Origin: Sporomusaceae bacterium
GTDB taxonomy: Bacteria > Bacillota > Negativicutes > Sporomusales > UBA7701
Assembly: GCA_031460455.1 (NCBI GenBank)
Contig: JAVKTQ010000006.1
Location: 144,767-208,766, forward strand
DNA length: 64,000 bases
Direction of reading: 5' to 3'
In this document: in pieces, positions 56,876-64,000 of the stretch
Position numbering within the stretch: position 1 is the first letter of the stretch
Layout: every line of letters starts with the position of its first letter
The notes under the pieces: generated by a model
Seen by the model: the letters and a program-made list of their open reading frames with translations, nothing else
Told to the model about the DNA's origin: nothing
The model's database searches: none
Program-made: the position numbers and the translations under genes

Positions 56876-57571
56876 TCAATCTATTTTTTGCAGCCGATAG
56901 CCGACGCCGCGCACCGTTTCGATGGCCTCCGCCAATGCCTGGTCGGCTGACAGTTTCAGCCGCAGATGGCGGATATGGACGTCCACCGTACGGGTGTCGC
57001 CGGCGTATTCGTACCCCCAGACTTTCTCCAACAGCTGCTCGCGGGTGAATGCCTTGCCGGGGTCGGTGACAAAGCATTTGAGCAGTTCGAATTCTTTCGG
57101 GGTCAGCGCCAGCTTTTCCTGGCCGAGGAAAGCCTCGTACCTGACCAGGTTCATGCGCAGGCTGCCGAATGCCAATTCTTCCGACTGGTGCGGGTCTTTA
57201 TGGCTGCGGCGGAGTACCGCCTTGACCCTTGCTACCAGTTCGCGGGGGCTGAAGGGCTTGGTTACATAGTCGTCGGCGCCCATCTCCAGACCGAGGATTG
57301 TGTCGATTTCCTCCGCCTTGGCGGTTAGCATTATTACCGCGATGCCGGCCGTCTCCGGTATGGTCTTGATAACTCTGCATACTTCAAGGCCGTCTATGCC
57401 CGGTATCATTATGTCAAGAATTATCAAGTCGGGCCTTTCCTTATTGATCATTTTCAGGCAGGAGATGCCGTCCTCCGCTTCGATCGCGGTAAAGCCCTCC
57501 CTCTCCAGGTTGAATCTGACCAACTGACGAATATTGGGTTCGTCGTCGACGATCAAAATCTTGTCTGCCAT
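56876..57571 (-). CDS. phoB: PhoB/PhoP-type response regulator
   Basis: 231 residues, OmpR family. Receiver domain with KILIVDDEPNIRQLV, phospho-acceptor Asp in LIILDIMIPGIDGLEV and Lys in YVTKPFSPREL; a winged-helix with LTPKEFELLKCFV and WGYEYAGDTRTVDVHIRHL. It should bind the PHO boxes of this island when phosphorylated by PhoR. ATG at 57571 follows GGAGG by 8 nt; the ATG at 57586 lacks a site. The symbol is used for the family; phoP would be equally apt. Confidence 0.92.
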   Translation of the reverse strand: MADKILIVDDEPNIRQLVRFNLEREGFTAIEAEDGISCLKMINKERPDLIILDIMIPGIDGLEVCRVIKTIPETAGIAVIMLTAKAEEIDTILGLEMGADDYVTKPFSPRELVARVKAVLRRSHKDPHQSEELAFGSLRMNLVRYEAFLGQEKLALTPKEFELLKCFVTDPGKAFTREQLLEKVWGYEYAGDTRTVDVHIRHLRLKLSADQALAEAIETVRGVGYRLQKID

Positions 57572-57679
57572 TACTGCGGCCTCCATTCAATCAGCCTGCG
57601 CCAATCTTGGCTGCGCGGGCTTTTGCATATTTGTGTTCAATCCTCTGTGTTCCATATCCTGCGCCGACTGTTGCCGATT

Positions 57680-57707
57680 TCTTAAGTTATCGTTAAGGGA
57701 AGGTTAA
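57680..57707 (-). promoter_or_regulatory. Degenerate PHO box upstream of the PhoB-type regulator
   Basis: On the minus strand hexamers TTAACC, TTAACG and TTAAGA every 11 bp. A weak -10 (GGATAT/ATATGG, near 57654-57659) lies about 20 bp downstream. It implies autoregulation; the chemoreceptor on the other strand starts 78 bp away. Confidence 0.65.
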
Positions 57708-57784
57708 GCTTTGGGAAACCACCTTCCGGCCATAGGAAAATCATGGTACCATCGAACCAAAAATGACAGTGAGAGGTCAGAAGC

Positions 57785-59857
57785 ATGCGCATATCAAGCC
57801 TATCGTCACCCAGCGACCGGGGAAGGACCCTGCTATCCGGGTTATTGCGACGCCCGCCAGCCGACGCCGGCGGGAAAAACGGTCTCGCCAGCGGTTTCTC
57901 GTCGCTCACCGTGCGCGCCGCCATTTTTATTGTGACAACTTGTGCCATCCCGATACTCATTCTGGGATGGTATTTTTCCCACCAGACGGCGGATAGTCTG
58001 ACCGCGGCCGCCATCGACCGCAACAACAAGGTGGCCGAGCGGGTCGCCAGCGATATCAGCCTGTACGTGCAGGCCAAGAAGAATTTCCTGGCGGCGACCA
58101 GCGGCAAGGAAGAGATCCGCTCGCTCGATCCGCTGGCGGCGAAGAAGTACCTTGTTCAGGTGCAGCCATACTATGGCGGCAACGATGCCTTGTTCATCGC
58201 CGACCGCGCCGGCAATCAGCTCTGCCGCACCGACGCCTCCCCCCCGGTCAGCATCGGCGACCGCGATTACTTCCGCGCCGCCCTTGGCGGAACCATCAGT
58301 TTTTCCGACCCCGTTTTCAGCAAGGTGACCAATCAGCTCACTATCCTCGGCGCCGCGCCTATCTATGGCGGCGGCAACACGGTCGCCGGCATCCTGGGAG
58401 CCAATTTGTCGATTTTGAATCTGCAGACACGGGTGGAGGCGATACTATCGCAAAATCCGGGGTACGCCGCCGTTCTCCTCGACAAGCGCCGCGTGCCGCT
58501 GTACAATCAGCACAACCCCTCTTCGGTGGAAAACCAGGAGACGTTACAGGAAGAGGTCTACGCCGCAGCCGTCAAAAACAAAACAGGCGACACGTCCGGT
58601 AATATACGGAACCAGGAGTTCCTCGCTTCTTACCGGGCGGTGGAGAACACCGACTGGGTCGTTGTGTCCCTTTTCCCCAAAGACAAAGCCCTGGAGACAA
58701 TCGGCACCATGCTTCAGCACAGTACCCGCGTGGCGCTTCTGCTGGTAGCGATTTTCGTTGTTGCCGGCCTGCTGGTCACCCGCCGGGCGCTGGCTCCGCT
58801 TAAAGAGCTTGAGAAAGGCGCCCGCCAGGTAGCCGCCGGCGACCTGAGCGTCACGGTCACCGGGCAGCGGGACGACGAGCTGGGCCACGTGGCCGCGGCC
58901 TTTAATTCCATGACGGCGGGCCTGCGCGAACTCGGCGACGCGATGAAAACTTCATCGTCGCACATCTTCTCCTCCACCGCCAGCGTCACAGAGGCGGCCG
59001 GGCAGGCGAGCGAATCTTTTCAGCAGGTCTCCCAGTCTATCCAGGATGTGGCGGAAAGGATCAACTGCCAGAGCGAAGACACCGGCAAGACGGAAGCGCT
59101 GCTCGGCGAGCTGAGGACGATCAGCGCCGCGGTTTCCGGCCGTTCGCGCGCGATGGCAGCGGCTACCCGCGAATGCTCGTCCGTGGCCGGCGAAGGGCAA
59201 GAAGTCGTAAATCAGGCGCTCGATCATATGCGGCAGATTAAAACGACCGCGGAAACCACCGTGGCCAACATTACTTCCCTGGGAGCGAGCACCCGGGAGA
59301 TCACCCGGATTACCGAGATCATCACTTCGATAACGAAACAGACCCAACTGCTGGCGCTGAACGCTTCGATCGAGGCCGCCAGGGCCGGCGAGGCTGGCCG
59401 CGGGTTCGCCGTGGTAGCCGGCGAGGTTCAGAAGCTTGCCGAGCAATCGGGAGAAGCGGTGAAAAATATCGCGGCGCTCGTCGGCGATGTTCAGGCGAAG
59501 ACCGCCGAAGCCACCGCCGTTGTCCGGCAGAGCCTGGCGTTTATCGAACGGAGCGCCGGCATAAACGAGCAGCTTGGCGCCGCTTTCGGCCATATTGTCG
59601 ACGCCATTGGCAAGACCCGCGGCGAGGCGGACGAGATCACGTCCGCCTCCGAGCGGCAGCTCGCCTGCTGCCGGCAAGCCTTCGACGCCGTCGCCGGCAT
59701 AGCCCGCTCGACGGCCGACAATAACACGACCATCCACGAAGTCGCTGCCGTCAGCGAAGAACAGGCGGCGGCGATCCAGAACATCTTTTTCTCTATCGAG
59801 CACCTTAAATCTCTCGCCCATGACCTTGACGGGATAGCACAGAAATTCAAGGCTTAG
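57785..59857 (+). CDS. Methyl-accepting chemotaxis protein with dCache sensor
   Basis: 690 residues. A 40-residue basic N-terminal arm precedes the first membrane helix ([20 protein letters not shown]). A dCache-type extracytoplasmic domain (about 65-310, with [13 protein letters not shown] and [13 protein letters not shown]) follows, then a second helix, HAMP (335-385) and the MA signalling domain with hairpin tip [20 protein letters not shown] and [20 protein letters not shown]. The position beside phoB suggests a P-related attractant, but the ligand is unknown. Confidence 0.9.
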   Translation: MRISSLSSPSDRGRTLLSGLLRRPPADAGGKNGLASGFSSLTVRAAIFIVTTCAIPILILGWYFSHQTADSLTAAAIDRNNKVAERVASDISLYVQAKKNFLAATSGKEEIRSLDPLAAKKYLVQVQPYYGGNDALFIADRAGNQLCRTDASPPVSIGDRDYFRAALGGTISFSDPVFSKVTNQLTILGAAPIYGGGNTVAGILGANLSILNLQTRVEAILSQNPGYAAVLLDKRRVPLYNQHNPSSVENQETLQEEVYAAAVKNKTGDTSGNIRNQEFLASYRAVENTDWVVVSLFPKDKALETIGTMLQHSTRVALLLVAIFVVAGLLVTRRALAPLKELEKGARQVAAGDLSVTVTGQRDDELGHVAAAFNSMTAGLRELGDAMKTSSSHIFSSTASVTEAAGQASESFQQVSQSIQDVAERINCQSEDTGKTEALLGELRTISAAVSGRSRAMAAATRECSSVAGEGQEVVNQALDHMRQIKTTAETTVANITSLGASTREITRITEIITSITKQTQLLALNASIEAARAGEAGRGFAVVAGEVQKLAEQSGEAVKNIAALVGDVQAKTAEATAVVRQSLAFIERSAGINEQLGAAFGHIVDAIGKTRGEADEITSASERQLACCRQAFDAVAGIARSTADNNTTIHEVAAVSEEQAAAIQNIFFSIEHLKSLAHDLDGIAQKFKA

Positions 59858-59879
59858 GATATGAGCCTTGTCGTCAAAG

Positions 59880-59907
59880 ATTAGCATATTTTAACAATAC
59901 CTTAACA
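59880..59907 (+). promoter_or_regulatory. PHO box of the CBS-GGDEF gene
   Basis: TTAACA at 59891 and 59902 on the coding strand, with a degenerate TTAGCA at 59881 (off by one). The -10 TATAAT at 59929-59934 lies 21 bp after the last hexamer, the same geometry as pstS. Confidence 0.78.
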
Positions 59908-59965
59908 CGGATTTACGGGCAGCTGATTTATAATAAGCGTAGAGAATGCAGCAAAAGAGAGTGAA

Positions 59966-61042
59966 GTGGCGCATGTGAGAAAATCGCCAGGCCATCGGTC
60001 CCTAATCGCGCCCGAGCAAGCCCGGCTTTCCGACCCGTACGGTATGCCGGACAACGGCGAAGTGACCATCGGCGGTATCGCCAGGCAAAGTCTCGCGGTG
60101 GACGGGCAGAAGACGGTGGCCGAAACGAAAGATCTTTTCCCCGAAGGCACGCTGCAAGGCATCGTGGTTGTCGAAGACCAGAAGCCGGTCGGTCTGGTAA
60201 TGAAAAATGAGCTTTATTACCGTCTGGGCAGCCAGTACGGCGTGCCGCTCTATTATAGACGCCCGATCCGCCTGCTTATGGATAAAGAGCCCCTGATCGT
60301 CGACGCCGGTATGCCGCTCGAAGCCGTTTCCCACCAGGCTATGGCCCGGCAGGAGAGCAAATTGTACGACCTGATTATCGTGACCAAAGGCGGCCGGTAC
60401 TGGGGCACGGTTTCCATCATCGATCTGCTGCGGCAACTCACCGACAGCCAAATCCGCTCGGCCGCCAACGCCAACCCCCTGACCGGCCTGCCCGGCAACC
60501 TCGTCATCGAGGAACATCTGAAAAGACTGGTGGCCCAGCATGAACCTTTCGCCGTGCTGTACGTCGATCTCGATAATTTCAAGGCGTTCAACGACAGGTA
60601 CGGTTTCGAGCAGGGCGACCGCGCCCTGCGCCTGACGAGCACGGTCTTGAACCAGGCGATCGCCGCCTGCAGCGACAGTCATGCCGATTTTCTGGGACAT
60701 ATCGGCGGCGACGACTTCATCATCCTCAGCCGACCGGAAAAAACGGACGCACTCTGCCAGGCCATCATCGTCCGGTTCGACCGGGAATTTCGCGCCCTTT
60801 ACTCTCCCGAAGACCTGGCGCGGGGCTTCATAACCGTTCCCAACCGCAAGGGCCAGGACGAGAATTTCCCTCTCACCACCGTATCGATCGCGGTTGTCGA
60901 CAATACCGAACGACGGTTCATTAACTATCTCGAGCTGGGCGAAATCGCCGCCCAGCTTAAAAGGCGGGCCAAGGCCATCGAGGGCTCGGTTTACCTTATC
61001 GATCGCCGGCATAACGCAGGACAAAAATTAACAAAAAGTTAA
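59966..61042 (+). CDS. CBS-GGDEF protein, predicted diguanylate cyclase (GGDDF variant)
   Basis: 358 residues, GTG start. An N-terminal CBS pair (about 25-165; VGLVMKNELYYRLGSQYG, EPLIVDAGMPLEAVSHQAMA) leads into a GGDEF domain (175-345) with NPLTGLPGN, VLYVDLDNFKAFNDRYG and HIGGDDFIIL. The motif is GGDDF where GGDEF or GGEEF is usual, so activity is uncertain. The CBS part is a homologue of that in the EAL-CBS protein at 53464. The last 15 bases overlap the PHO-like repeats of the next gene. Confidence 0.82.
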   Translation: MAHVRKSPGHRSLIAPEQARLSDPYGMPDNGEVTIGGIARQSLAVDGQKTVAETKDLFPEGTLQGIVVVEDQKPVGLVMKNELYYRLGSQYGVPLYYRRPIRLLMDKEPLIVDAGMPLEAVSHQAMARQESKLYDLIIVTKGGRYWGTVSIIDLLRQLTDSQIRSAANANPLTGLPGNLVIEEHLKRLVAQHEPFAVLYVDLDNFKAFNDRYGFEQGDRALRLTSTVLNQAIAACSDSHADFLGHIGGDDFIILSRPEKTDALCQAIIVRFDREFRALYSPEDLARGFITVPNRKGQDENFPLTTVSIAVVDNTERRFINYLELGEIAAQLKRRAKAIEGSVYLIDRRHNAGQKLTKS

Positions 61043-61044
61043 CA
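61028..61044 (+). promoter_or_regulatory. Two-hexamer PHO-like box before the SixA-like gene
   Basis: TTAACA at 61028 and 61039, 11 bp apart. No third hexamer and no good -10 at the expected distance, so weaker evidence than the other boxes. Confidence 0.45.
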
Positions 61045-61103
61045 ATCCGCCGCCAGGAAATTCCCCCGCCGACAGCCAACGCACTATATGGGAGGAATGC
61101 CCT

Positions 61104-61577
61104 ATGTACATTATTTTCTTTCACACCGGCGAAGCAGAGGAAAAGACCAAGCAGGGCGAAAGCCGCTCCGTATTGACGAAGAATGGGGAGAAGGCTGTGA
61201 TCGAGGCCGCTCAGGGGCTCGACCGGATCATCCCCCGGAAGGTCAAAACCCAGGTGTGGTCGAGCATGTCGCCCTCGGCATCCCAGACGGCCGAGCTTGT
61301 CGCCGAGGAGCTTGGCGTCAAGCGCCGCTTCCTGAGAACCCTTGACACCGACGACTTGTCCACCCTGCTGGCGACCGCCTTCGAACACTGCAGCGAAGAA
61401 TGCCTTATCTTCGTCAGCCACCAGCCCTTCCTCGGCGACTGGTCCCGGAAGCTGACGGGCCTGAAGCTGCCTTTCAGCGAGGCTTCGGCTGCCGGCTTCA
61501 CCGTCGAGAAGGAGACGACCGCCAAGGGCGAACTCCTGTGGTTTATCCGCCCCAAGATTTTGAAGCGCATCGGCTAA
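61104..61577 (+). CDS. SixA-like histidine phosphatase family protein with altered RHG motif
   Basis: 157 residues, the size of SixA phosphohistidine phosphatases. The opening MYIIFFHTGEAEEK aligns without gaps to the SixA start, but the RHG motif reads HTG, so the phospho-acceptor His is Thr. The second active-site His is kept (IFVSHQPFLGDW), and VWSSMSPSASQTAELV corresponds to the S-P-x-x-R-A-x-Q-T region, with the Arg lost. It may be catalytically dead and bind phospho-His or phosphate as a sensor. ATG behind GGGAGG. Confidence 0.72.
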   Translation: MYIIFFHTGEAEEKTKQGESRSVLTKNGEKAVIEAAQGLDRIIPRKVKTQVWSSMSPSASQTAELVAEELGVKRRFLRTLDTDDLSTLLATAFEHCSEECLIFVSHQPFLGDWSRKLTGLKLPFSEASAAGFTVEKETTAKGELLWFIRPKILKRIG

Positions 61578-61629
61578 GCTGAAGAATATGGGCTAATTTC
61601 TTATGTCAGTCGCCTGATAAAGGCCGCAA

Positions 61630-61657
61630 AAAGGCTTCGCGTTTTCGCGAAGCCTTT
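61630..61657 (+). terminator. Intrinsic terminator after the SixA-like gene
   Basis: AAAGGCTTCGCG / CGCGAAGCCTTT stem with a TTTT loop. Confidence 0.85.
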
Positions 61658-61708
61658 GTCGTGGGTGGCGGCGGAGCGGCCATCGGTCTTTTCAGCGAAT
61701 TTCCGGGG

Positions 61709-62857
61709 TTAAGGAACATCGATTATCGGTTCTTCCGACGTTTGGCAGGTTGAGCGAATAGACAGTTTTTCGCAAATAAAATCGGCGATTTTTTCCGCCA
61801 GGAGCCGGTAGGTGGTAAGTTTTCCGCCAATAACGCTGGCAAAGCCATGTAAGCCGTCACGCGAGTGGTCTATCAGTTCGAATTTGCAGGGTCTATCCCC
61901 TGCCTCCACGCCTGGCTCTGCCCGATATTGAGGCCGGATTTCCGTGCAGGTACGGAAAATATGGTAATAAGGCAAATCTTCGAATAAAACCTTGCCTGTA
62001 TTGATTAGTGCCACGACTTCTTCAGTCGTGGGGACAAAATCGTCCGGTTTTTCCGCGGGCGAATAAGCAGTGCCCAATATCGTCATAGAGTCGTAAGGCA
62101 CAAAGGTATCTCCGGGCGCCGGTCGGTGGAGACGGTTGATAATCCTGTTCGTAAAGCGATGATTAATGTAGATAAGCGTCCTGCGGGCCAGCGTGACGCT
62201 TAGCGTGATTCCTGCGAGCCGGGCGACCTTTCCTCCCCATGCGCCGGCGGCGTTAATAATGTAGTCGCAGCAGATCGTGTCTATCTGTCCTGTCAGGCTG
62301 TTGCGAATCCGCACCCCATCCACTTGGGTGTCCGTACGTTCTATTGCTGTGACTTCGCTGAATGTGAGCAAGTGGCCGCCATGCTTTTGGGCTGACAGCA
62401 CATTCTGCCGGCACAGGCGAAATACATCGACAGAAGCGTCCGGCAATTTATATATCGCTTCCGCTCTCGCCGTAAGGTTCGGTTCCAGGCGATGCGCATC
62501 TTCCAACCTTGCTTCAGCTACGGGAATACCCGCCGCTTTGCATGCTTTGACCCATATTCCCTCATAACTTGGATCGTCTTCCGGCAGGCGGATAAAATAC
62601 CCCGCGTTTTCTTCGATACAGTGTCGGCCGATTTTTCGGAGTACCGCGTTTTCTGCGGCGCACTCTTTAGCCGAGCCGGGGTCGTGTACTGCGTAGCGCC
62701 CGCCGCTGTGCAGCAGTCCGGGGTAGCCGGAGCTTGCCCCGAAGCCCAAATCATGCTCGGCGATTAAAATTGCTTTTACGCCGCGCAGCGATAAGTCGCG
62801 CAGGATGCCGACGCCTATCGCCCCGCCGCCGATTATGACCACCGTTGTTCTTTTCAT
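61709..62857 (-). CDS. GlpA-like FAD-dependent glycerol-3-phosphate dehydrogenase family protein
   Basis: 382 residues. Rossmann FAD site VVIIGGGAIGVGILRDLSLR, then FGASSGYPGLLHSGGRY, NAAGAWGGKVARLAG and FASVIGGKLTTYRLLAEKIAD, all typical of GlpA/GlpD. It lacks the C-terminal Fe-S/BFD-like domain of full GlpA (about 540 residues). It would oxidise glycerol-3-phosphate or a similar alpha-hydroxy substrate, electrons going to quinone or a partner subunit not seen here. Base composition is visibly less GC-rich than its neighbours, so recent transfer is possible. Confidence 0.75.
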   Translation of the reverse strand: MKRTTVVIIGGGAIGVGILRDLSLRGVKAILIAEHDLGFGASSGYPGLLHSGGRYAVHDPGSAKECAAENAVLRKIGRHCIEENAGYFIRLPEDDPSYEGIWVKACKAAGIPVAEARLEDAHRLEPNLTARAEAIYKLPDASVDVFRLCRQNVLSAQKHGGHLLTFSEVTAIERTDTQVDGVRIRNSLTGQIDTICCDYIINAAGAWGGKVARLAGITLSVTLARRTLIYINHRFTNRIINRLHRPAPGDTFVPYDSMTILGTAYSPAEKPDDFVPTTEEVVALINTGKVLFEDLPYYHIFRTCTEIRPQYRAEPGVEAGDRPCKFELIDHSRDGLHGFASVIGGKLTTYRLLAEKIADFICEKLSIRSTCQTSEEPIIDVP

Positions 62858-62980
62858 ACGTCCACCCTTCGAGCCCTTTTGCGAAGGCTATGACAGGCTC
62901 ATTGGCGGCAAAAGCGATGTTTGCTTTTGCCGCCAATGCCGTGCTTTACCGATACCTATGCGTCGTAAAGAAACGCCCGG

Positions 62981-64000
62981 TTACAGGCCGAGGACGCCGA
63001 AGAACAGCCAGCAGGCCAATGCGCCGACCACCGACATGGAGAGACCCCAGATCAGCAGGTTGCGGAACAGCTTGGCTTTGTCTTCGTGGTCGCCCGCGCA
63101 GGCGATGCAGAGCGCGCCGAGGGTCGAAAGCGGCGAGCTGTCGACAAGGTGGGCGCCGACGTTGATCGACGAAATGAGCGCCACCGGGTCGCCGCCGCCG
63201 ATTTCCTTGATCAGGCCGGGCACCATCGGCAGGAACATCGGCACAACCACGCCCGAAGAGCTGGAGTAGGCCGAGATGACGCCGGTGATGAGGCCGAGCC
63301 AGGCGTTGACCGTGACCGGGCCGGAGATGGCGCCGATCAACTGCACGAGAGCTTTCAGGCCGCCCGATTTATCCATGACTTCGATCAGCACGGTGACGCC
63401 GCAGACCATCATGATAACGCCCCAGGGCATGACCTTGATGGCTTTCTTGCTGTCGCCCGAGCCGGTCAGCATCAGCACGCCGGCGAGAATGAAGGCGATC
63501 GTGCCGACGTTGGATATCATATTGGCCAGCCACTTGTTAGCTTTGAAGAAGGGCTTCAGCGGGGCGAGGCCGGGCAGTACTACCAGGAGGATGAGCACAA
63601 AGACCATCGCCAGGGTGAGGAGCTGATGCCTGTCGAACGGCTCGGGCTTGGGGGCGAATTCGTCGATGTTAATCTTTTCGCCGCGCTGTTTGGTTATCCA
63701 GGCCCAGCCGCCGAGAACCATGAAGCCGGCGAAGTTGATGATGCCTTGGGCGACTTCGGAGTTGAAGTGAATCTTCCAGGCGAGGCCGCTGAGGTCGGTG
63801 AGGTTGAGTTGGGTGGCCATCTTGGCGATAAGACCGTTGGAGATGATGCCCGTGGGGGCGAAGGGCGAGAAGGCCGCGCCGTTGGCCGCGCCGACGACGA
63901 CAAGCGTCATCAGGAAGGCGGACATGCCGATGCGGGTGGCGATCGCCATGGCCACCGGGGCCATGAGGGCGGTGCCGGCGATGTTGCCGGGGCCGATGGT
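62981..64000 (-). CDS. SLC13/MatC-like dicarboxylate transporter, C-terminal part
   Basis: Open to the right edge of the window; about 340 residues are visible with the frame unbroken upstream of the internal ATG at 63964. About nine membrane helices. VVGAANGAAFSPFAPTGIIS and AYSSSSGVVVPMFLPMVPGL are the paired Ser/Gly/Pro hairpin loops of SLC13/ArsB-type carriers, closest in style to MatC-like dicarboxylate permeases. The substrate is probably a C3-C4 carboxylate. The start lies beyond the window. Confidence 0.72.
   Translation of the reverse strand, partial: TIGPGNIAGTALMAPVAMAIATRIGMSAFLMTLVVVGAANGAAFSPFAPTGIISNGLIAKMATQLNLTDLSGLAWKIHFNSEVAQGIINFAGFMVLGGWAWITKQRGEKINIDEFAPKPEPFDRHQLLTLAMVFVLILLVVLPGLAPLKPFFKANKWLANMISNVGTIAFILAGVLMLTGSGDSKKAIKVMPWGVIMMVCGVTVLIEVMDKSGGLKALVQLIGAISGPVTVNAWLGLITGVISAYSSSSGVVVPMFLPMVPGLIKEIGGGDPVALISSINVGAHLVDSSPLSTLGALCIACAGDHEDKAKLFRNLLIWGLSMSVVGALACWLFFGVLGL

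Noticed and set aside
57680..57707. The PHO box near 57.7 kb as control element of the chemoreceptor
   Set aside because: The hexamers match the consensus better on the minus strand, toward phoB. Control of the chemoreceptor is not excluded but not supported.
59913..59918. TTACGG as third hexamer of the CBS-GGDEF PHO box
   Set aside because: With TTAACA at 59902 as the last hexamer, the distance to the -10 is 21 bp as at pstS; using TTACGG would leave only 10 bp.
1..64000. tRNA, rRNA, CRISPR arrays, integrases, transposases or phage genes
   Set aside because: None recognised on either strand by reading; a tRNAscan or CRISPR search was not possible.

Overview
The window looks like GC-rich (roughly 60 percent) chromosome from a diderm, probably endospore-forming Negativicute of the Sporomusa type. 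This is an inference. It rests on an outer-membrane beta-barrel ending in Phe next to Firmicute-style regulation (CsoR, Fur box, THI-box riboswitch, TTAACA-type PHO boxes), a KinA-like PAS/GAF kinase, a Ni-Fe CO dehydrogenase and an anaerobic molybdoenzyme operon. No rRNA, tRNA, CRISPR array or insertion sequence was seen.

Layout. 1-5.9 kb: end of an AlkA-type glycosylase, then a tight seven-gene envelope-glycan operon (GT-C transferase, dolichyl-P-mannose-synthase-like GT2, DUF2304, small EmrE-like flippase, FemAB acyltransferase, methyltransferase, polysaccharide deacetylase). The last genes resemble exosortase/PEP-CTERM-associated families. 5.9-15.1 kb: Fur-controlled FTR1 iron permease, an orphan CO dehydrogenase, an omptin-like outer-membrane protein, TerC, WrbA and a CsoR-copA copper operon. 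15.3-31.2 kb: sensory kinases, a sigma54 response regulator, a GAF-PAS-GGDEF-HD-GYP protein, a predicted structured ncRNA with its own promoter and terminator, and several small secreted or membrane proteins. 31.2-36.8 kb: MATE pump, riboswitch-controlled thiM-thiW, an amino-acid racemase homologue and a siroheme sulfite/nitrite-reductase-like protein under CRP/FNR-type palindromes. 36.9-46.8 kb: molybdopterin oxidoreductase operon (catalytic, FeS, NrfD, TorD), a MalT-like LuxR regulator, an Nramp transporter and a secreted protein.

46.9-61.6 kb is a phosphate-starvation island: pstA, pstC, pstS, phoR, phoU, pstB, an EAL-CBS protein, a Bacillus cereus-type zinc phospholipase C, an MGDG-synthase/UgtP-like diacylglycerol glycosyltransferase, a PhoB/PhoP-type regulator, a chemoreceptor, a CBS-GGDEF protein and a degenerate SixA. 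I find up to seven PHO boxes (repeated TTAACA hexamers every 11 bp). Five of them sit 20-21 bp before a -10 element. Read together, they suggest that P starvation triggers Pi uptake, phospholipid hydrolysis to diacylglycerol, glycolipid replacement and a change in c-di-GMP signalling. The window ends with a GlpA-like FAD dehydrogenase and a truncated SLC13-type transporter.

Four copies of a palindromic dispersed repeat (7035, 10481, 11279 inverted, 48909) share a conserved core, while their outer arms vary between copies but stay complementary within each copy.
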